A stretch of DNA of 25,847 nucleotides from Clostridium sp. CAG:609 (GTDB taxonomy: Bacteria; Bacillota_I; Bacilli_A; RF39; UBA660), in contig FR903519.1 in NCBI GenBank assembly GCA_000438075.1, positions 1 through 25,847 on the forward strand, given 5' to 3'. Below are positions 1 through 7,861 of the stretch, one piece after another. The notes under the pieces are model-generated. The model worked only from the letters and a program-made list of their open reading frames with translations, had not been told where the DNA came from and ran no database searches. The position numbers and the translations under genes were made by a program. Position 1 is the stretch's first letter; the number at the start of each line of letters is the position of its first letter.

Positions 1-64
1 CGAACAGAGAAGTTAAGACCTAATACGCCGAAAATAGTGTAATGCTAAGATAGGTAGTCGCCAA
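1..64 (+). rRNA. rrf: 5S ribosomal RNA, 3' part
   Basis: The window opens inside a 5S rRNA. The conserved block CGAACAGAGAAGTTAAG is the loop B/C region of bacterial 5S, and the molecule closes with GTCGCCAA, the usual 3' strand of helix I. A run of nine T (65-73) follows directly and probably ends the rRNA transcript. The 5' part, and presumably the 16S and 23S genes, lie to the left of the window. The exact 3' end could differ by a few bases. Confidence 0.9.
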
Positions 65-134
65 TTTTTTTTTGCTTTAAATTCTTTAATTTAAGTAATA
101 TGTATAACATTTACGTAAAATATTGTCATAATGC

Positions 135-163
135 TTGTATTAAATATAGATTTTATTTATAAT
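135..163 (+). promoter_or_regulatory. Sigma-A promoter of the tsaE operon
   Basis: A -35 TTGTAT (135-140) and a perfect -10 TATAAT (158-163) are 17 bp apart. The predicted start near 170 lies just before the Shine-Dalgarno GGGTGATT and the tsaE ATG at 183, giving a very short leader. Confidence 0.7.
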
Positions 164-182
164 AGAAATAGGGTGATTAGAA

Positions 183-635
183 ATGGATTTTAGATATACA
201 TCAAGGTCAGTAAATGACACATTGAGAGTAGCTCAAGACTTAGAGAGCGAAAAATTTCCCAATATGGTAATATGCCTATATGGGGAATTAGGAAGTGGTA
301 AGACTGTCTTCACAAAAGGATTTGCAAGTGCAATGGAAATTGATGAAACAATTACTAGTCCAACATTTAATATTATTAAAGAATATACAACAGGAGAACT
401 ACCATTATATCATATGGACGTCTATCGTTTAAATGAAGATGATGACACTATTGGTATAAAAGACTACTTCAATAAAGGTGGAGTAACCATTATTGAATGG
501 GCAGATGTTATAAAAAATAAATTACCTGAAAAAAGATTGGATATTAAATTTAAAGTAATTGATGAAGATACCAGAGTTTTAGTATTCATGCCCCATGGCG
601 AAGAATACGAAGAAATCTGTAGTGCGGTTTTATAA
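183..635 (+). CDS. tsaE: tRNA t6A biosynthesis ATPase TsaE
   Basis: TsaE is the cytoplasmic ATPase that works with TsaB and TsaD to make N6-threonylcarbamoyladenosine at position 37 of ANN-decoding tRNAs. The 150-aa product has the family's usual length. It shows a Walker A loop GELGSGKT near residue 34, the switch-like segment SPTFNIIKEY, the YHMDVYRL block and the C-terminal IIEWAD motif, all typical of TsaE (YjeE). It is first in a four-gene operon. Its TAA overlaps the tsaB ATG by one base, which suggests translational coupling. The ATG at 183 is preceded by GGGTGATT. Confidence 0.95.
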   Translation: MDFRYTSRSVNDTLRVAQDLESEKFPNMVICLYGELGSGKTVFTKGFASAMEIDETITSPTFNIIKEYTTGELPLYHMDVYRLNEDDDTIGIKDYFNKGGVTIIEWADVIKNKLPEKRLDIKFKVIDEDTRVLVFMPHGEEYEEICSAVL

Positions 636-1198
636 TGAAAACTTTATTTATAGACACACATTTATCCGATATAATAGTATTTCTTTATGAAGATGGAAAA
701 GTTGTTAATAAAAAGGAAATTATCAACAAAAAAAATAATAGTGAGTTTATGTTTCCCACAATTGTAGAAGTAATAGATAATCAAAAACTGGATGAAATAA
801 TTGTTGTAAATGGACCGGGATCTTTCACAGGTGTACGTCTCGGAGTAACTATTGCAAAAACTTTGGCATATACACTAAATATTTCTATTAAAACAATTAC
901 ATCACTGGAAGTCGCAGCCCTAGGGTCAAAATGTAAGAATATAGCTCTTTCAGATGGAAATGGATATTATATTGCAGAATACGATGAGAATTTAAATCCT
1001 AAGAAGGAATACATTTATTTAAACAATGAAGATTATCACAATTTAAATAATGGAATTTTGTATAATGAAACATATACCATTGATCCAGAATCAATATATA
1101 ATTATATGAAAAATAAGAAAAAAACTAATGCTCACGGAGTAAATCCAATTTACATAAAGAAAATAGGTGTTGAACTTGATAAAAAAAGCAACAATTAA
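635..1198 (+). CDS. tsaB: tRNA t6A biosynthesis protein TsaB
   Basis: TsaB is the inactive ASKHA-fold partner that dimerises with TsaD in the bacterial threonylcarbamoyl transfer complex. The diagnostic motif NGPGSFTGVRLG is present near residue 60, followed by the IAKTLAYTLN helix. At 187 aa it is shorter than typical TsaB (about 220-240 aa), and the C-terminal half is reduced and divergent. Short TsaBs are known in reduced Bacillota, so I read this as lineage reduction, not a broken gene. It lies between tsaE (one-base overlap) and rimI (overlapping start). Confidence 0.93.
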   Translation: MKTLFIDTHLSDIIVFLYEDGKVVNKKEIINKKNNSEFMFPTIVEVIDNQKLDEIIVVNGPGSFTGVRLGVTIAKTLAYTLNISIKTITSLEVAALGSKCKNIALSDGNGYYIAEYDENLNPKKEYIYLNNEDYHNLNNGILYNETYTIDPESIYNYMKNKKKTNAHGVNPIYIKKIGVELDKKSNN

Positions 1199-1592
1199 GG
1201 ATGTACCTAAAATAAATGAACTTGGAAAACAATTACATAATAACTTTGAAAAATTATTTCATATTGAAACTGAAATAAGTAATAAAAATGCGATTGTATT
1301 GGTAGCTCAAGATGGTAATAACATAGTGGGATATCTATATGCATTAATATTTCCAGATAATATTGATTTACTAAGTATATTTATTGATAAAAACATGCGT
1401 TGCCAACACATTGGAACGCAATTATTACAAGAATTAAAAAGTATCGCTAAGAATCAAACGATAACACTGGAAGTATCATCAAATAATACTCCAGCAATAA
1501 GTTTATATACTAAAAATAATTTCAAAGAAATATATGTAAGAAAAAACTATTATGAAAATAGCGATGCTATATTAATGAAATGGGGGAATTAA
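1176..1592 (+). CDS. rimI: Ribosomal protein alanine N-acetyltransferase RimI-like (GNAT)
   Basis: This is a GNAT-fold acetyltransferase, most likely RimI, which acetylates the N-terminal alanine of ribosomal protein bS18 using acetyl-CoA. The acetyl-CoA-binding segment is RCQHIGTQLL. The family-typical C-terminal blocks LEVSSNNTPAISLY, RKNYY and DAILMKW are present. The start is non-ATG: I prefer TTG at 1176, with AGGTG (1165-1169) six bases upstream; GTG at 1167 is the alternative. Either start overlaps the end of tsaB. Placement between tsaB and tsaD is the classic Bacillota order. Substrate identity rests on family and context. Confidence 0.9.
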   Translation: MIKKATIKDVPKINELGKQLHNNFEKLFHIETEISNKNAIVLVAQDGNNIVGYLYALIFPDNIDLLSIFIDKNMRCQHIGTQLLQELKSIAKNQTITLEVSSNNTPAISLYTKNNFKEIYVRKNYYENSDAILMKWGN

Positions 1593-1594
1593 AT

Positions 1595-2599
1595 ATGAAA
1601 GACGTATACATTTTAGCTATTGAATCATCATGTGATGAAACAAGCATAGCAATCGTTAAAAATGGTTGTGAGGTAGTAGCAATTACTATATTAACTCAAA
1701 TATACACACATGCAAACTTTGGCGGGGTAGTACCAGAAATAGCATCAAGAATGCATACCGAAAATATTACAATGGTACTTGAAGAAACACTAAAAAAAGC
1801 TAATATGAGTGTAGCTGATGTTGATGCAATCGCCGTAACTCAAAAACCAGGATTATTAGGTTCTTTACTAGTTGGCATAGAATTTGCTAAAGTATTAAGC
1901 TATGTTTATAAGAAACCTTTAATAGCAGTAAATCATTTAATAGGTCACATTTACGCTAATGCAATCAACAACAAGTTAGTATTTCCTCTTTTAGCTTTAG
2001 TTGTAAGCGGAGGGCACACTGAACTAATAATTATGAAAAACGATTATGATTTTGAATTTTTAGGTGGAACACTAGATGATGCAATTGGTGAAGCATATGA
2101 TAAGGTAGCAAGGATATTAAATATTCCATATCCGGGTGGACCTGGTATTGAAAAAAAAGCTCTCGAAGGAAAAGTAACATATGATTTTCCAAGACCAGTA
2201 ATGGATAATACATACAATTTTAGCTACAGTGGCTTAAAAAGTAGAATAATTAATATTGTTCATAATGAAAAACAAAGGGGAAATGAAATACGTGAAGCTG
2301 ATTTGGCAGCTAGCTTTCAATATGTAGCAGTAGATGAACTAGCACGTAAAACTGATCTGGCTTTAAAAAATACTGGTATAAAAAATGTAATTGTAGCAGG
2401 TGGAGTATCCGCTAATAAATATTTAAGACAAGAAATCGGAAAAGTTGCAAAAAATAACAATGCAAAACTTACAATACCTGAATTTATATATTGTACAGAT
2501 AATGCAGCAATGATAGGTGCGGCAGCTTACCCATTATATTTAAAACAAGAATTTGCAGATTTTTCTTTGAATGGGGAATCTCAAGCAGATGTTTGTTAA
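1595..2599 (+). CDS. tsaD: tRNA N6-adenosine threonylcarbamoyltransferase TsaD
   Basis: TsaD transfers the threonylcarbamoyl group from threonylcarbamoyl-AMP to A37 of tRNA. The 334-aa protein carries the ASKHA/Kae1 hallmarks: IESSCDETS at the N-terminus, PEIASRMH, the metal-binding NHLIGHIYA, SGGHTEL, GGTLDDAIGEAYDK, PGGPGIEK, and a late GGVSANKYLR. The usual acidic residue in NHxEGH is Ile here, but both metal-ligand histidines remain. I chose ATG 1595 over ATG 1580 because the GGGGG run at 1581-1586 is correctly spaced for 1595 and would sit inside the longer version. It is the last gene of the operon. Confidence 0.95.
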   Translation: MKDVYILAIESSCDETSIAIVKNGCEVVAITILTQIYTHANFGGVVPEIASRMHTENITMVLEETLKKANMSVADVDAIAVTQKPGLLGSLLVGIEFAKVLSYVYKKPLIAVNHLIGHIYANAINNKLVFPLLALVVSGGHTELIIMKNDYDFEFLGGTLDDAIGEAYDKVARILNIPYPGGPGIEKKALEGKVTYDFPRPVMDNTYNFSYSGLKSRIINIVHNEKQRGNEIREADLAASFQYVAVDELARKTDLALKNTGIKNVIVAGGVSANKYLRQEIGKVAKNNNAKLTIPEFIYCTDNAAMIGAAAYPLYLKQEFADFSLNGESQADVC

Positions 2600-2601
2600 G
2601 T

Positions 2602-2630
2602 TTGACATAATGCAAATTGTTTGTTATAAT
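2602..2630 (+). promoter_or_regulatory. Consensus promoter of ssrA
   Basis: TTGACA (2602-2607) and TATAAT (2625-2630) are exact consensus hexamers with a 17-bp spacer. They lie eleven bases before the mature 5' end of tmRNA, as expected for a highly expressed stable RNA. Confidence 0.9.
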
Positions 2631-2640
2631 TATGTCACAT

Positions 2641-2995
2641 GGGGAAGTTCAGGTTTCGACATGTATAACTAGGCATGACTGCAAGTGGTCGGCATACCTT
2701 AAGTGCACAATTAAAATTAAATGACGAAGCTAATTATAGTTTCGCTCCTGCTTTTGCCTAATAGAGGTTAAGGGAGCACTTCTATTCAATTTTTCTTATA
2801 GGTTGAATTAGGGGTTAATAAATATAAGATATAATGCATTTTTTGTTTAGGATTATGTATTGAATTTTACTAAACTTACTTGTAAATAGGTTAGTGTAGA
2901 GCCATTTTTACAAGAACATTTAAATCTACCTAAACTTGTAGACGTTGTGATATAGAGTATATTGGACAGGAGTTCGATTCTCCTCTTCTCCACCA
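2641..2995 (+). ncRNA. ssrA: tmRNA (trans-translation RNA)
   Basis: tmRNA rescues stalled ribosomes and tags the nascent chain for proteolysis. The 5' end GGGGAAGTTCAGGTTTCGAC pairs with the 3' end CTTCTCC, followed by an encoded A-CCA (2992-2995), and the T-arm GGAGTTCGATTCTCC is intact. The tag reading frame ends GAC..GCC (2723-2758), then tandem TAA TAG stops (2759-2764), giving a tag ending NDEANYSFAPAFA. The exact resume codon is unclear; AAA at 2714 or TTA at 2717 are possible. The 355-nt length is normal. A Rho-independent terminator follows. Confidence 0.97.
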
Positions 2996-3005
2996 AATTG
3001 ATATT

Positions 3006-3040
3006 AAACTCGAGTCATCAAGACAATCGAGTTTTATTTT
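3006..3040 (+). terminator. Rho-independent terminator of ssrA
   Basis: A perfect 8-bp stem (AAACTCGA at 3006-3013 with TCGAGTTT at 3027-3034) is followed by a T-rich tail (TATTTT). Confidence 0.85.
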
Positions 3041-3050
3041 GGTTAAAAAA

Positions 3051-3079
3051 TTGACTTTCTAACTACATTATGATAAAAT
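3051..3079 (+). promoter_or_regulatory. Promoter of the 3105-5559 gene block
   Basis: TTGACT (3051-3056), a 17-bp spacer and TAAAAT (3074-3079) lie directly upstream of an AAGGAGAGG ribosome binding site and the ATG at 3105. Confidence 0.7.
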
Positions 3080-3104
3080 ACCAAATACAAAAGGAGAGGG
3101 AAAT

Positions 3105-4115
3105 ATGGAAAATAATCAAATATTAAGACAAAAATTAGAAAAATTAAAAGAAATGGTAACAATCATTAGCACCAATGAAAATGAATATAAAACAGCCCTT
3201 TTATTAAGTGAATACTACACGAGTAGCAAAAAGTTTGAAAAAGCTTATGCATCAATCATTAAAAAAGCAAAAACAAATGAAGAATATCAAGAATATATTC
3301 CAATAATTGCTCGTGTTGGTAAAATAATTTCAGAATATGAAGAAAAGAAAATATTTGCAAGCGTAAATTATTATTTAAACTTTCGTTATTATTTTGAAAA
3401 TTATGATTATTCAAAATTTGTTGTTGAATACTTTTTAGCAAGTTCAAAAATAGATTTACTAGATATTTGTGAAGAAATAGGTATAAATGAAACAATTTTT
3501 AACATCTGCTTAACAGTTGTTAAAGAATTAGAACCATGTTTGTATCAAGAATATGAAAATAAAGTATACCAAAATAAATTAACAAGATATGAAATCACTA
3601 AAAGAAAAATAGAAATTCTATATGAACGTATCAAGGATGCAAAAGAAAATAATACTGAATTTTCTAAGTTTGAATTTTTAATAAACATGCCATTTGCTAA
3701 AAAAGAAAAAAGTAGACAATCGTTTTTTGAACTTAAACAATTAAATCCAAACATTAAAACAATACCTTTAACTATATATGGAAAAATTTTAGAATTTGCT
3801 CAAGCAGAAATGCCAGAAATGGTAAGTACCTTAAAAGAATACATGATGGAAAATGGTTTATATAGAATACCTGAATTCACTAAAAAAGAATTGAAAAAGA
3901 CATATTTTCTAGATTCATACACAATTATAAATGAACAAGGAGAAAATGTTACATTAATAAAAGAAAATATTGATGCTATAATTGATTATATGGAAGAAAT
4001 GAATTATCCATTTATCATAGAAATATTTATTGAACTTCAAAAAAGATATCTTGATAAAAAACTAGCAATTGAAAACAATAAAAGTAAAAAGTTAGTTAAA
4101 ACACTAATACCATAA
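3105..4115 (+). CDS. Hypothetical helical protein
   Basis: I do not recognise this 336-aa protein. It has a strong Shine-Dalgarno (AAAGGAGAGG) and its own promoter, and its composition matches neighbouring genes, so it is very likely real. It is lysine- and glutamate-rich with no signal peptide or membrane segment, so it is probably cytoplasmic. The first 100 residues look like repeated amphipathic helices of TPR-like character. A segment near residues 113-135 (LDICEEIGINETIFNICLTV) has helix-turn-helix spacing, but I would not call DNA binding on that alone. Its stop is followed by AAGGAGA serving the next small ORF, so it probably leads an operon continuing to 5559. Confidence 0.75.
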   Translation: MENNQILRQKLEKLKEMVTIISTNENEYKTALLLSEYYTSSKKFEKAYASIIKKAKTNEEYQEYIPIIARVGKIISEYEEKKIFASVNYYLNFRYYFENYDYSKFVVEYFLASSKIDLLDICEEIGINETIFNICLTVVKELEPCLYQEYENKVYQNKLTRYEITKRKIEILYERIKDAKENNTEFSKFEFLINMPFAKKEKSRQSFFELKQLNPNIKTIPLTIYGKILEFAQAEMPEMVSTLKEYMMENGLYRIPEFTKKELKKTYFLDSYTIINEQGENVTLIKENIDAIIDYMEEMNYPFIIEIFIELQKRYLDKKLAIENNKSKKLVKTLIP

Positions 4116-4124
4116 GGAGAAAAA

Positions 4125-4244
4125 ATGAAATTCATTGGAAGAAATAAATTCGAAACTAATAGATTTTATTTAAGAAAAACCCAAAAAGAAGAAAATAACA
4201 ATGACTTGGGTAGTTACTTTAATAACCAAAAGGGAATATTTTGA
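4125..4244 (+). CDS. Small hypothetical protein, 39 aa
   Basis: A 39-codon frame starts at ATG 4125 after a good Shine-Dalgarno (AAGGAGA, 4114-4120). It ends in TGA at 4242-4244, overlapping the ATG of the next gene by one base. The product begins MKFIGRNKFETN and is basic and Asn-rich with no membrane segment. The strong ribosome binding site and coupled stop/start argue for translation. It may encode a small protein or act as a leader that delivers ribosomes to the DUF4186 gene, which lacks an obvious binding site of its own beyond AAGGGA. No function can be given. Confidence 0.55.
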   Translation: MKFIGRNKFETNRFYLRKTQKEENNNDLGSYFNNQKGIF

Positions 4245-4612
4245 TGAATCTAACTATTTATAATAATGTAATAAATAAACTTCAAAAATCAAAGTTCAGA
4301 TCATCATTTAAATTAAAACAAAAGGATATAGATTATATTAATGAAAAGGGAATGTCAATGATAAAAAGACATGCTGTAGATTTTATAAATCAAAAATTAG
4401 CACCAGCAAACCCTGAAAATGATGGAAAGCAAACACCAATGAAGAATCATCCTGTGTTTATAGCAATGCATGCATGTGCTTGTTGTTGTAGAACCTGTCT
4501 TTACAAGTGGCATAAAATACCCATGAATAAAGAACTAACCAAAGATGAAAAGAATTATATTTATGGTTTATTAATTTACTGGATAATTTTAGAATATAAA
4601 AAACACTTATAA
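4244..4612 (+). CDS. DUF4186 family protein
   Basis: This 122-aa protein matches my recollection of DUF4186, a small bacterial family of unknown function. The characteristic core is visible: KSKFRSSFKLK near residue 15, the middle block NDGKQTPMKNHPVFIA, then HACACCCRTCLYKWHKIP. The Cys/His-rich segment (H-x-C-x-C-C-C-x-x-C with later W-H) could bind metal, but this is inference. ATG 4244 overlaps the stop of the 39-aa ORF; TTG at 4241 is a less likely alternative. Soluble, no signal peptide. It lies between two unknown genes in one apparent operon. Confidence 0.85.
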   Translation: MNLTIYNNVINKLQKSKFRSSFKLKQKDIDYINEKGMSMIKRHAVDFINQKLAPANPENDGKQTPMKNHPVFIAMHACACCCRTCLYKWHKIPMNKELTKDEKNYIYGLLIYWIILEYKKHL

Positions 4613-4626
4613 ACGGAGGCACTCAT

Positions 4627-5559
4627 ATGAAAACAAGCGATAGAATAAAACTTTATCTTTATCAACACAAAGAAAATAAAAGATATAAAAAGTTTAAAAG
4701 TTGTACTTTACCATACCCATTCTTTGATGAAAAAAGATTAACATTTGAGTGGGTTACATACATTAAGAAACAATATGATATCAATAGAAGTCTTCTTTAT
4801 GCAATCGAAAATCTTGCAAGAACCGGAGTAATATATCATTACAAACAACAAAAGATAAAACATTGTCACAGTTTTGATGAAGTTATCGAATCATTATATA
4901 AATATCCAGAAAGTTTTATAATTCCTGATGAATTTTTATCTGAATACAGCAACCAAGAAATATTATTTTTAAAACAAGTTCAAAGTTATCTTCATCTAAT
5001 TGGTTTAAGAGACTATACCGAAAGCAAAAAAATGCAAGATATTAACAACAGATTTGACTATATCTATGATAAAAAGCATAAAACTATCAAAGACAAATTA
5101 TTCATGATGACATATCACAAAAAATGTAGAAAGCAAGAATATAAAGATAATCTAAAAAGGTACACAAATACCAAAGTCTTAGAATATTTATCATATAGTG
5201 CAATCAATGTAAGTGAGAAAAGAGTTGCTAAATCAATCTTAAACGGAGAAAAAGACTATACAATAAAAGTAAAATATTCATTTTCTGAACCAAGTAAAAA
5301 TAAAAAAAGTTTAATAATATGTAATGGAATATTTATTGGAGTCGTAGAAAACCAAAGCGAAGAAGTAATAAAGTTCAAAGACTTAAAAGAAGAAATGGTA
5401 AACTTTAAATTACTCGGATTTAAATCTTTTAAAGAATACAAGAATAACTTAAAACAAGAATTTAAAGAAGAAAGCAAAATGTATAATGAAAAATTCACCG
5501 AAGAATCAGAAATTTATTATATAAAACTAAAGACAATTGAAACATTTACAAATTTTTAA
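4627..5559 (+). CDS. Hypothetical protein with ASCH-like C-terminal domain
   Basis: The 310-aa product starts at ATG 4627 behind ACGGAGG. The first 190 residues are basic and unassigned. The C-terminus (about 197-306) resembles an ASCH (PUA-like, RNA-associated) domain: SILNGEKDYTIKV fits the GxKxxT-x-(R/K) entry motif, followed by a short beta region, then KFKDLKEEMVNF, a GFKSFKEYKNNL helix and a final strand EIYYIKLKTIE. ASCH proteins are thought to bind nucleic acid or modified nucleosides. The assignment is from memory of the pattern and is moderate. It follows the DUF4186 gene by 14 bases and ends the block. Confidence 0.7.
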   Translation: MKTSDRIKLYLYQHKENKRYKKFKSCTLPYPFFDEKRLTFEWVTYIKKQYDINRSLLYAIENLARTGVIYHYKQQKIKHCHSFDEVIESLYKYPESFIIPDEFLSEYSNQEILFLKQVQSYLHLIGLRDYTESKKMQDINNRFDYIYDKKHKTIKDKLFMMTYHKKCRKQEYKDNLKRYTNTKVLEYLSYSAINVSEKRVAKSILNGEKDYTIKVKYSFSEPSKNKKSLIICNGIFIGVVENQSEEVIKFKDLKEEMVNFKLLGFKSFKEYKNNLKQEFKEESKMYNEKFTEESEIYYIKLKTIETFTNF

Positions 5560-5635
5560 TTGAAAAAAATGGTTTCCAAAGTAAGAAATTCATGTTATTA
5601 TTATGTATAGAGACTTTAGATATGGAGTTGAAATT

Positions 5636-7213
5636 ATGAATAAACCATATGATTATTATGAACATCCTTTATTAAGTAGTTTTTCTGAATTACTTAGTCT
5701 TAATTATAAAAAAAATCCTGATAAAATAGCCTTTACTTATAAAATAGATAAAGAAGTTATCAACAAATCATATAAAGACTTTTATAAAGATGTAACATAT
5801 TTAACAAATTATTTAACCAACGAATATAATAATGAGCGTATAGCAATTATAAGTGAAAATTCATACAACTACATAGTATTATTTTTTAGTATAATAATAA
5901 GTAACAATATTGCAGTTTTAATAGATAAGGATCTAGATGAAGAATCAATAAAAAAATTATTAAAACAAAGTGATACTAAAGTTTTATACTATAGCAAAAA
6001 CCATTGTGACTTAGAAAGAATAATAAAGAAATATAAATCATATGAAATAGATAATGTTTTAGATATTCCAAAACTAAATAAAAAAGAAACAAAGAAAAAA
6101 TGTAAAGAATCAGTATTGTTTTTTACATCAGGTACAACTGGTGCTAATAAGTGTGTCATGTTAAGTGAAGAAAATATTTTAAGTGATATCTATGGTGCAT
6201 GCAGTATTTTTAAACCAAACGGAGATGTATTTGCATGTCTTCCATTTCATCATGCATTTGGCTTAATAACAAGTATTTTAAAACCATTCTTTTATAATGA
6301 AACTATATTTATCAACAATAGTTTAAAAACTATATTAACGGATTTAAAAATAAGTAAACCAAATACCATGTTTGTTGTACCAACATTTATAGAAACGTTT
6401 TATAAACAAATATGGAAAAATGCTAAAAAAAATAAAAAGACACATCTTTTAAAAAGTATGATTAAAACAAGTAAAATGTTATTAAAAATTGGAATAGATT
6501 TAAGAAAACAATTATTTAAATCAATTCATAATAGTTTCGGTGGAAATATAGAATACATTATCTGCGGCGGAGCTTATCTAGATCCAAAATACATAATATT
6601 TTTTAGAAGTATCGGAATAAATATTCTAAATGGCTACGGTATAACAGAATGTTCTCCGGTTGTTGCAGTAAACAGAAATCATTATTACCGCGATGGTTCC
6701 GTAGGTCAAATTGTAAAAGGTGCCGAAATAAAAATCAAAGAAAATGAAATTTTAGTAAAAGGCAAAATGGTAATGCTAGGATTTTACAAAGATAAAAAAG
6801 CAACTGATGAAGTTCTAAAAGATGGATATTTTCATACCGGAGACTTTGGTTATATAGATAAAGATGGTTTTCTATTTATAACAGGTAGAAAGAAAAATTT
6901 AATAATTCTAAGTAATGGTGAAAATATATCTCCGGAAGTAATTGAAGAAGAGTTATCTCATGATGAAGCAGTAAGTGAAATAATAGTTTATGAAAATAAT
7001 AACAAATTACTTGCTGAAATATATCCACGCGAAGAATATCTTGGTAACAAATCATACTTTGATGATTTAATTTATAAATACAATAGCAAAGTTCCAAAGA
7101 ATCATCAAATTGCCTTAGTTACTTTAAGAAACAATGAGTTTCCAAAAAACAATAATAAAAAAATATTAAGAAATAAATTTATGGAGGAAAAATATGGAAA
7201 AGGAAATAATTAA
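5636..7213 (+). CDS. AMP-forming acyl-CoA/acyl-ACP synthetase
   Basis: This ANL-superfamily enzyme activates a carboxylic acid as acyl-AMP and transfers it to a pantetheine thiol. Visible motifs are A3 TSGTTGANK (164-172, with Asn where Pro is usual), A5 NGYGITECSP (333-338 core), A7 TGDFGYIDKDGF (Asp 403), the hinge GRKKNLIILSNGENISPE, and a C-terminal lysine region PKNNNKKILRN. The 525-aa length fits fatty-acyl ligases. ATG 5636 has GGAG eight bases upstream; ATG 5603 has none. The gene overlaps the carrier-protein gene by 20 bases, so the natural acceptor is probably that carrier, not free CoA. A DltA-like role is less likely because no dltB or dltD is nearby. Confidence 0.9.
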   Translation: MNKPYDYYEHPLLSSFSELLSLNYKKNPDKIAFTYKIDKEVINKSYKDFYKDVTYLTNYLTNEYNNERIAIISENSYNYIVLFFSIIISNNIAVLIDKDLDEESIKKLLKQSDTKVLYYSKNHCDLERIIKKYKSYEIDNVLDIPKLNKKETKKKCKESVLFFTSGTTGANKCVMLSEENILSDIYGACSIFKPNGDVFACLPFHHAFGLITSILKPFFYNETIFINNSLKTILTDLKISKPNTMFVVPTFIETFYKQIWKNAKKNKKTHLLKSMIKTSKMLLKIGIDLRKQLFKSIHNSFGGNIEYIICGGAYLDPKYIIFFRSIGINILNGYGITECSPVVAVNRNHYYRDGSVGQIVKGAEIKIKENEILVKGKMVMLGFYKDKKATDEVLKDGYFHTGDFGYIDKDGFLFITGRKKNLIILSNGENISPEVIEEELSHDEAVSEIIVYENNNKLLAEIYPREEYLGNKSYFDDLIYKYNSKVPKNHQIALVTLRNNEFPKNNNKKILRNKFMEEKYGKGNN

Positions 7214-7418
7214 AATAATATCAGAAGTATCTGAAGTACCAGCAAAAAAGATTAATTTAAAAACAAATTTAATCGCAGATTTAGATCTTGAGTCTTTAGA
7301 CCTTGTAACACTTATATCAGAAATAGAAACTAAATATAATTTAGAAATACCTGATAAGGAAATTAAAAAAATTCAAACTGTCGAAGACATAGTTAACTAC
7401 TTAAGTAAAAATGTATAA
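7194..7418 (+). CDS. Stand-alone acyl carrier protein
   Basis: A 74-aa acidic four-helix carrier protein. The phosphopantetheine attachment site is Ser34 in DLDLESLDLVTL, the canonical xx(D/E)SLD context, and the C-terminal IQTVEDIVNYL helix is typical. It begins 20 bases before the end of the acyl ligase gene, with GGAGG upstream, and overlaps the phosphopantetheinyl transferase by 8 bases. The context points to a dedicated carrier for this operon and not the housekeeping fatty-acid ACP, which would normally sit with fab genes. A DltC-like role cannot be excluded by sequence alone. Confidence 0.93.
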   Translation: MEKEIIKIISEVSEVPAKKINLKTNLIADLDLESLDLVTLISEIETKYNLEIPDKEIKKIQTVEDIVNYLSKNV

Positions 7419-7860
7419 GTTATATATTGAAAAAAATATATCTTCTCATGACTTGTTAAAAAAAATACTGAAAGAAGAATACAACATAGATTCATTTACT
7501 ATTATAAAAAATGAATTTGGTAAACCATATCTAAAAGATAATCAATTATATTTTAGTATAAGTCATGATATAGATACTTGTGCAATTGCTATTTCATCTT
7601 CAGAAATCGGGATAGATTTAGAATATCTAAATTATAATGAAAGAGTTATCAACAAATATTTTTATGATGCTGAAAAAGAAATTATGGCAAAAAGTAATAA
7701 TTTAAAATATGACTTTACTAAAATCTGGGTAAAAAAGGAAGCATATTTAAAAATGAAAGGCACTGGTCTAAACTTTGGTAAAGAAAATGTTGATACAACA
7801 AAAATAGATGCAAAAATAATAGATTACAATGATTATCTAATAGCAGTATGTGAGGTGTAA
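7411..7860 (+). CDS. Sfp-type 4'-phosphopantetheinyl transferase
   Basis: This enzyme moves the phosphopantetheine arm of CoA onto the serine of an apo carrier protein. The 149-aa protein shows the family blocks in order: FGKPYL (about 36-41), FSISH (48-52), the Mg-binding GIDLE (67-71) and the catalytic W-V-K-K-E-A-Y-L-K-MKGTGL helix. It is shorter than Sfp (about 224 aa) and nearer AcpS length, but the W-x-x-K-E-A motif and FSISH block are Sfp-type. It overlaps the carrier gene by 8 bases, so that carrier is the obvious substrate. Confidence 0.92.
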   Translation: MYKLYIEKNISSHDLLKKILKEEYNIDSFTIIKNEFGKPYLKDNQLYFSISHDIDTCAIAISSSEIGIDLEYLNYNERVINKYFYDAEKEIMAKSNNLKYDFTKIWVKKEAYLKMKGTGLNFGKENVDTTKIDAKIIDYNDYLIAVCEV

Positions 7861-7861
7861 A

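Noticed and set aside
2996..5600. Genomic island integrated at the 3' end of ssrA
   Set aside because: I found no integrase and no repeat of the ssrA 3' end downstream. The terminator and promoter after ssrA look native.
5636..7418. DltA-DltC D-alanylation system for the ligase and carrier
   Set aside because: No DltB (MBOAT) or DltD is nearby; PPTase, GT8 and PlsC-like neighbours fit fatty-acyl chemistry better. Not fully excluded.
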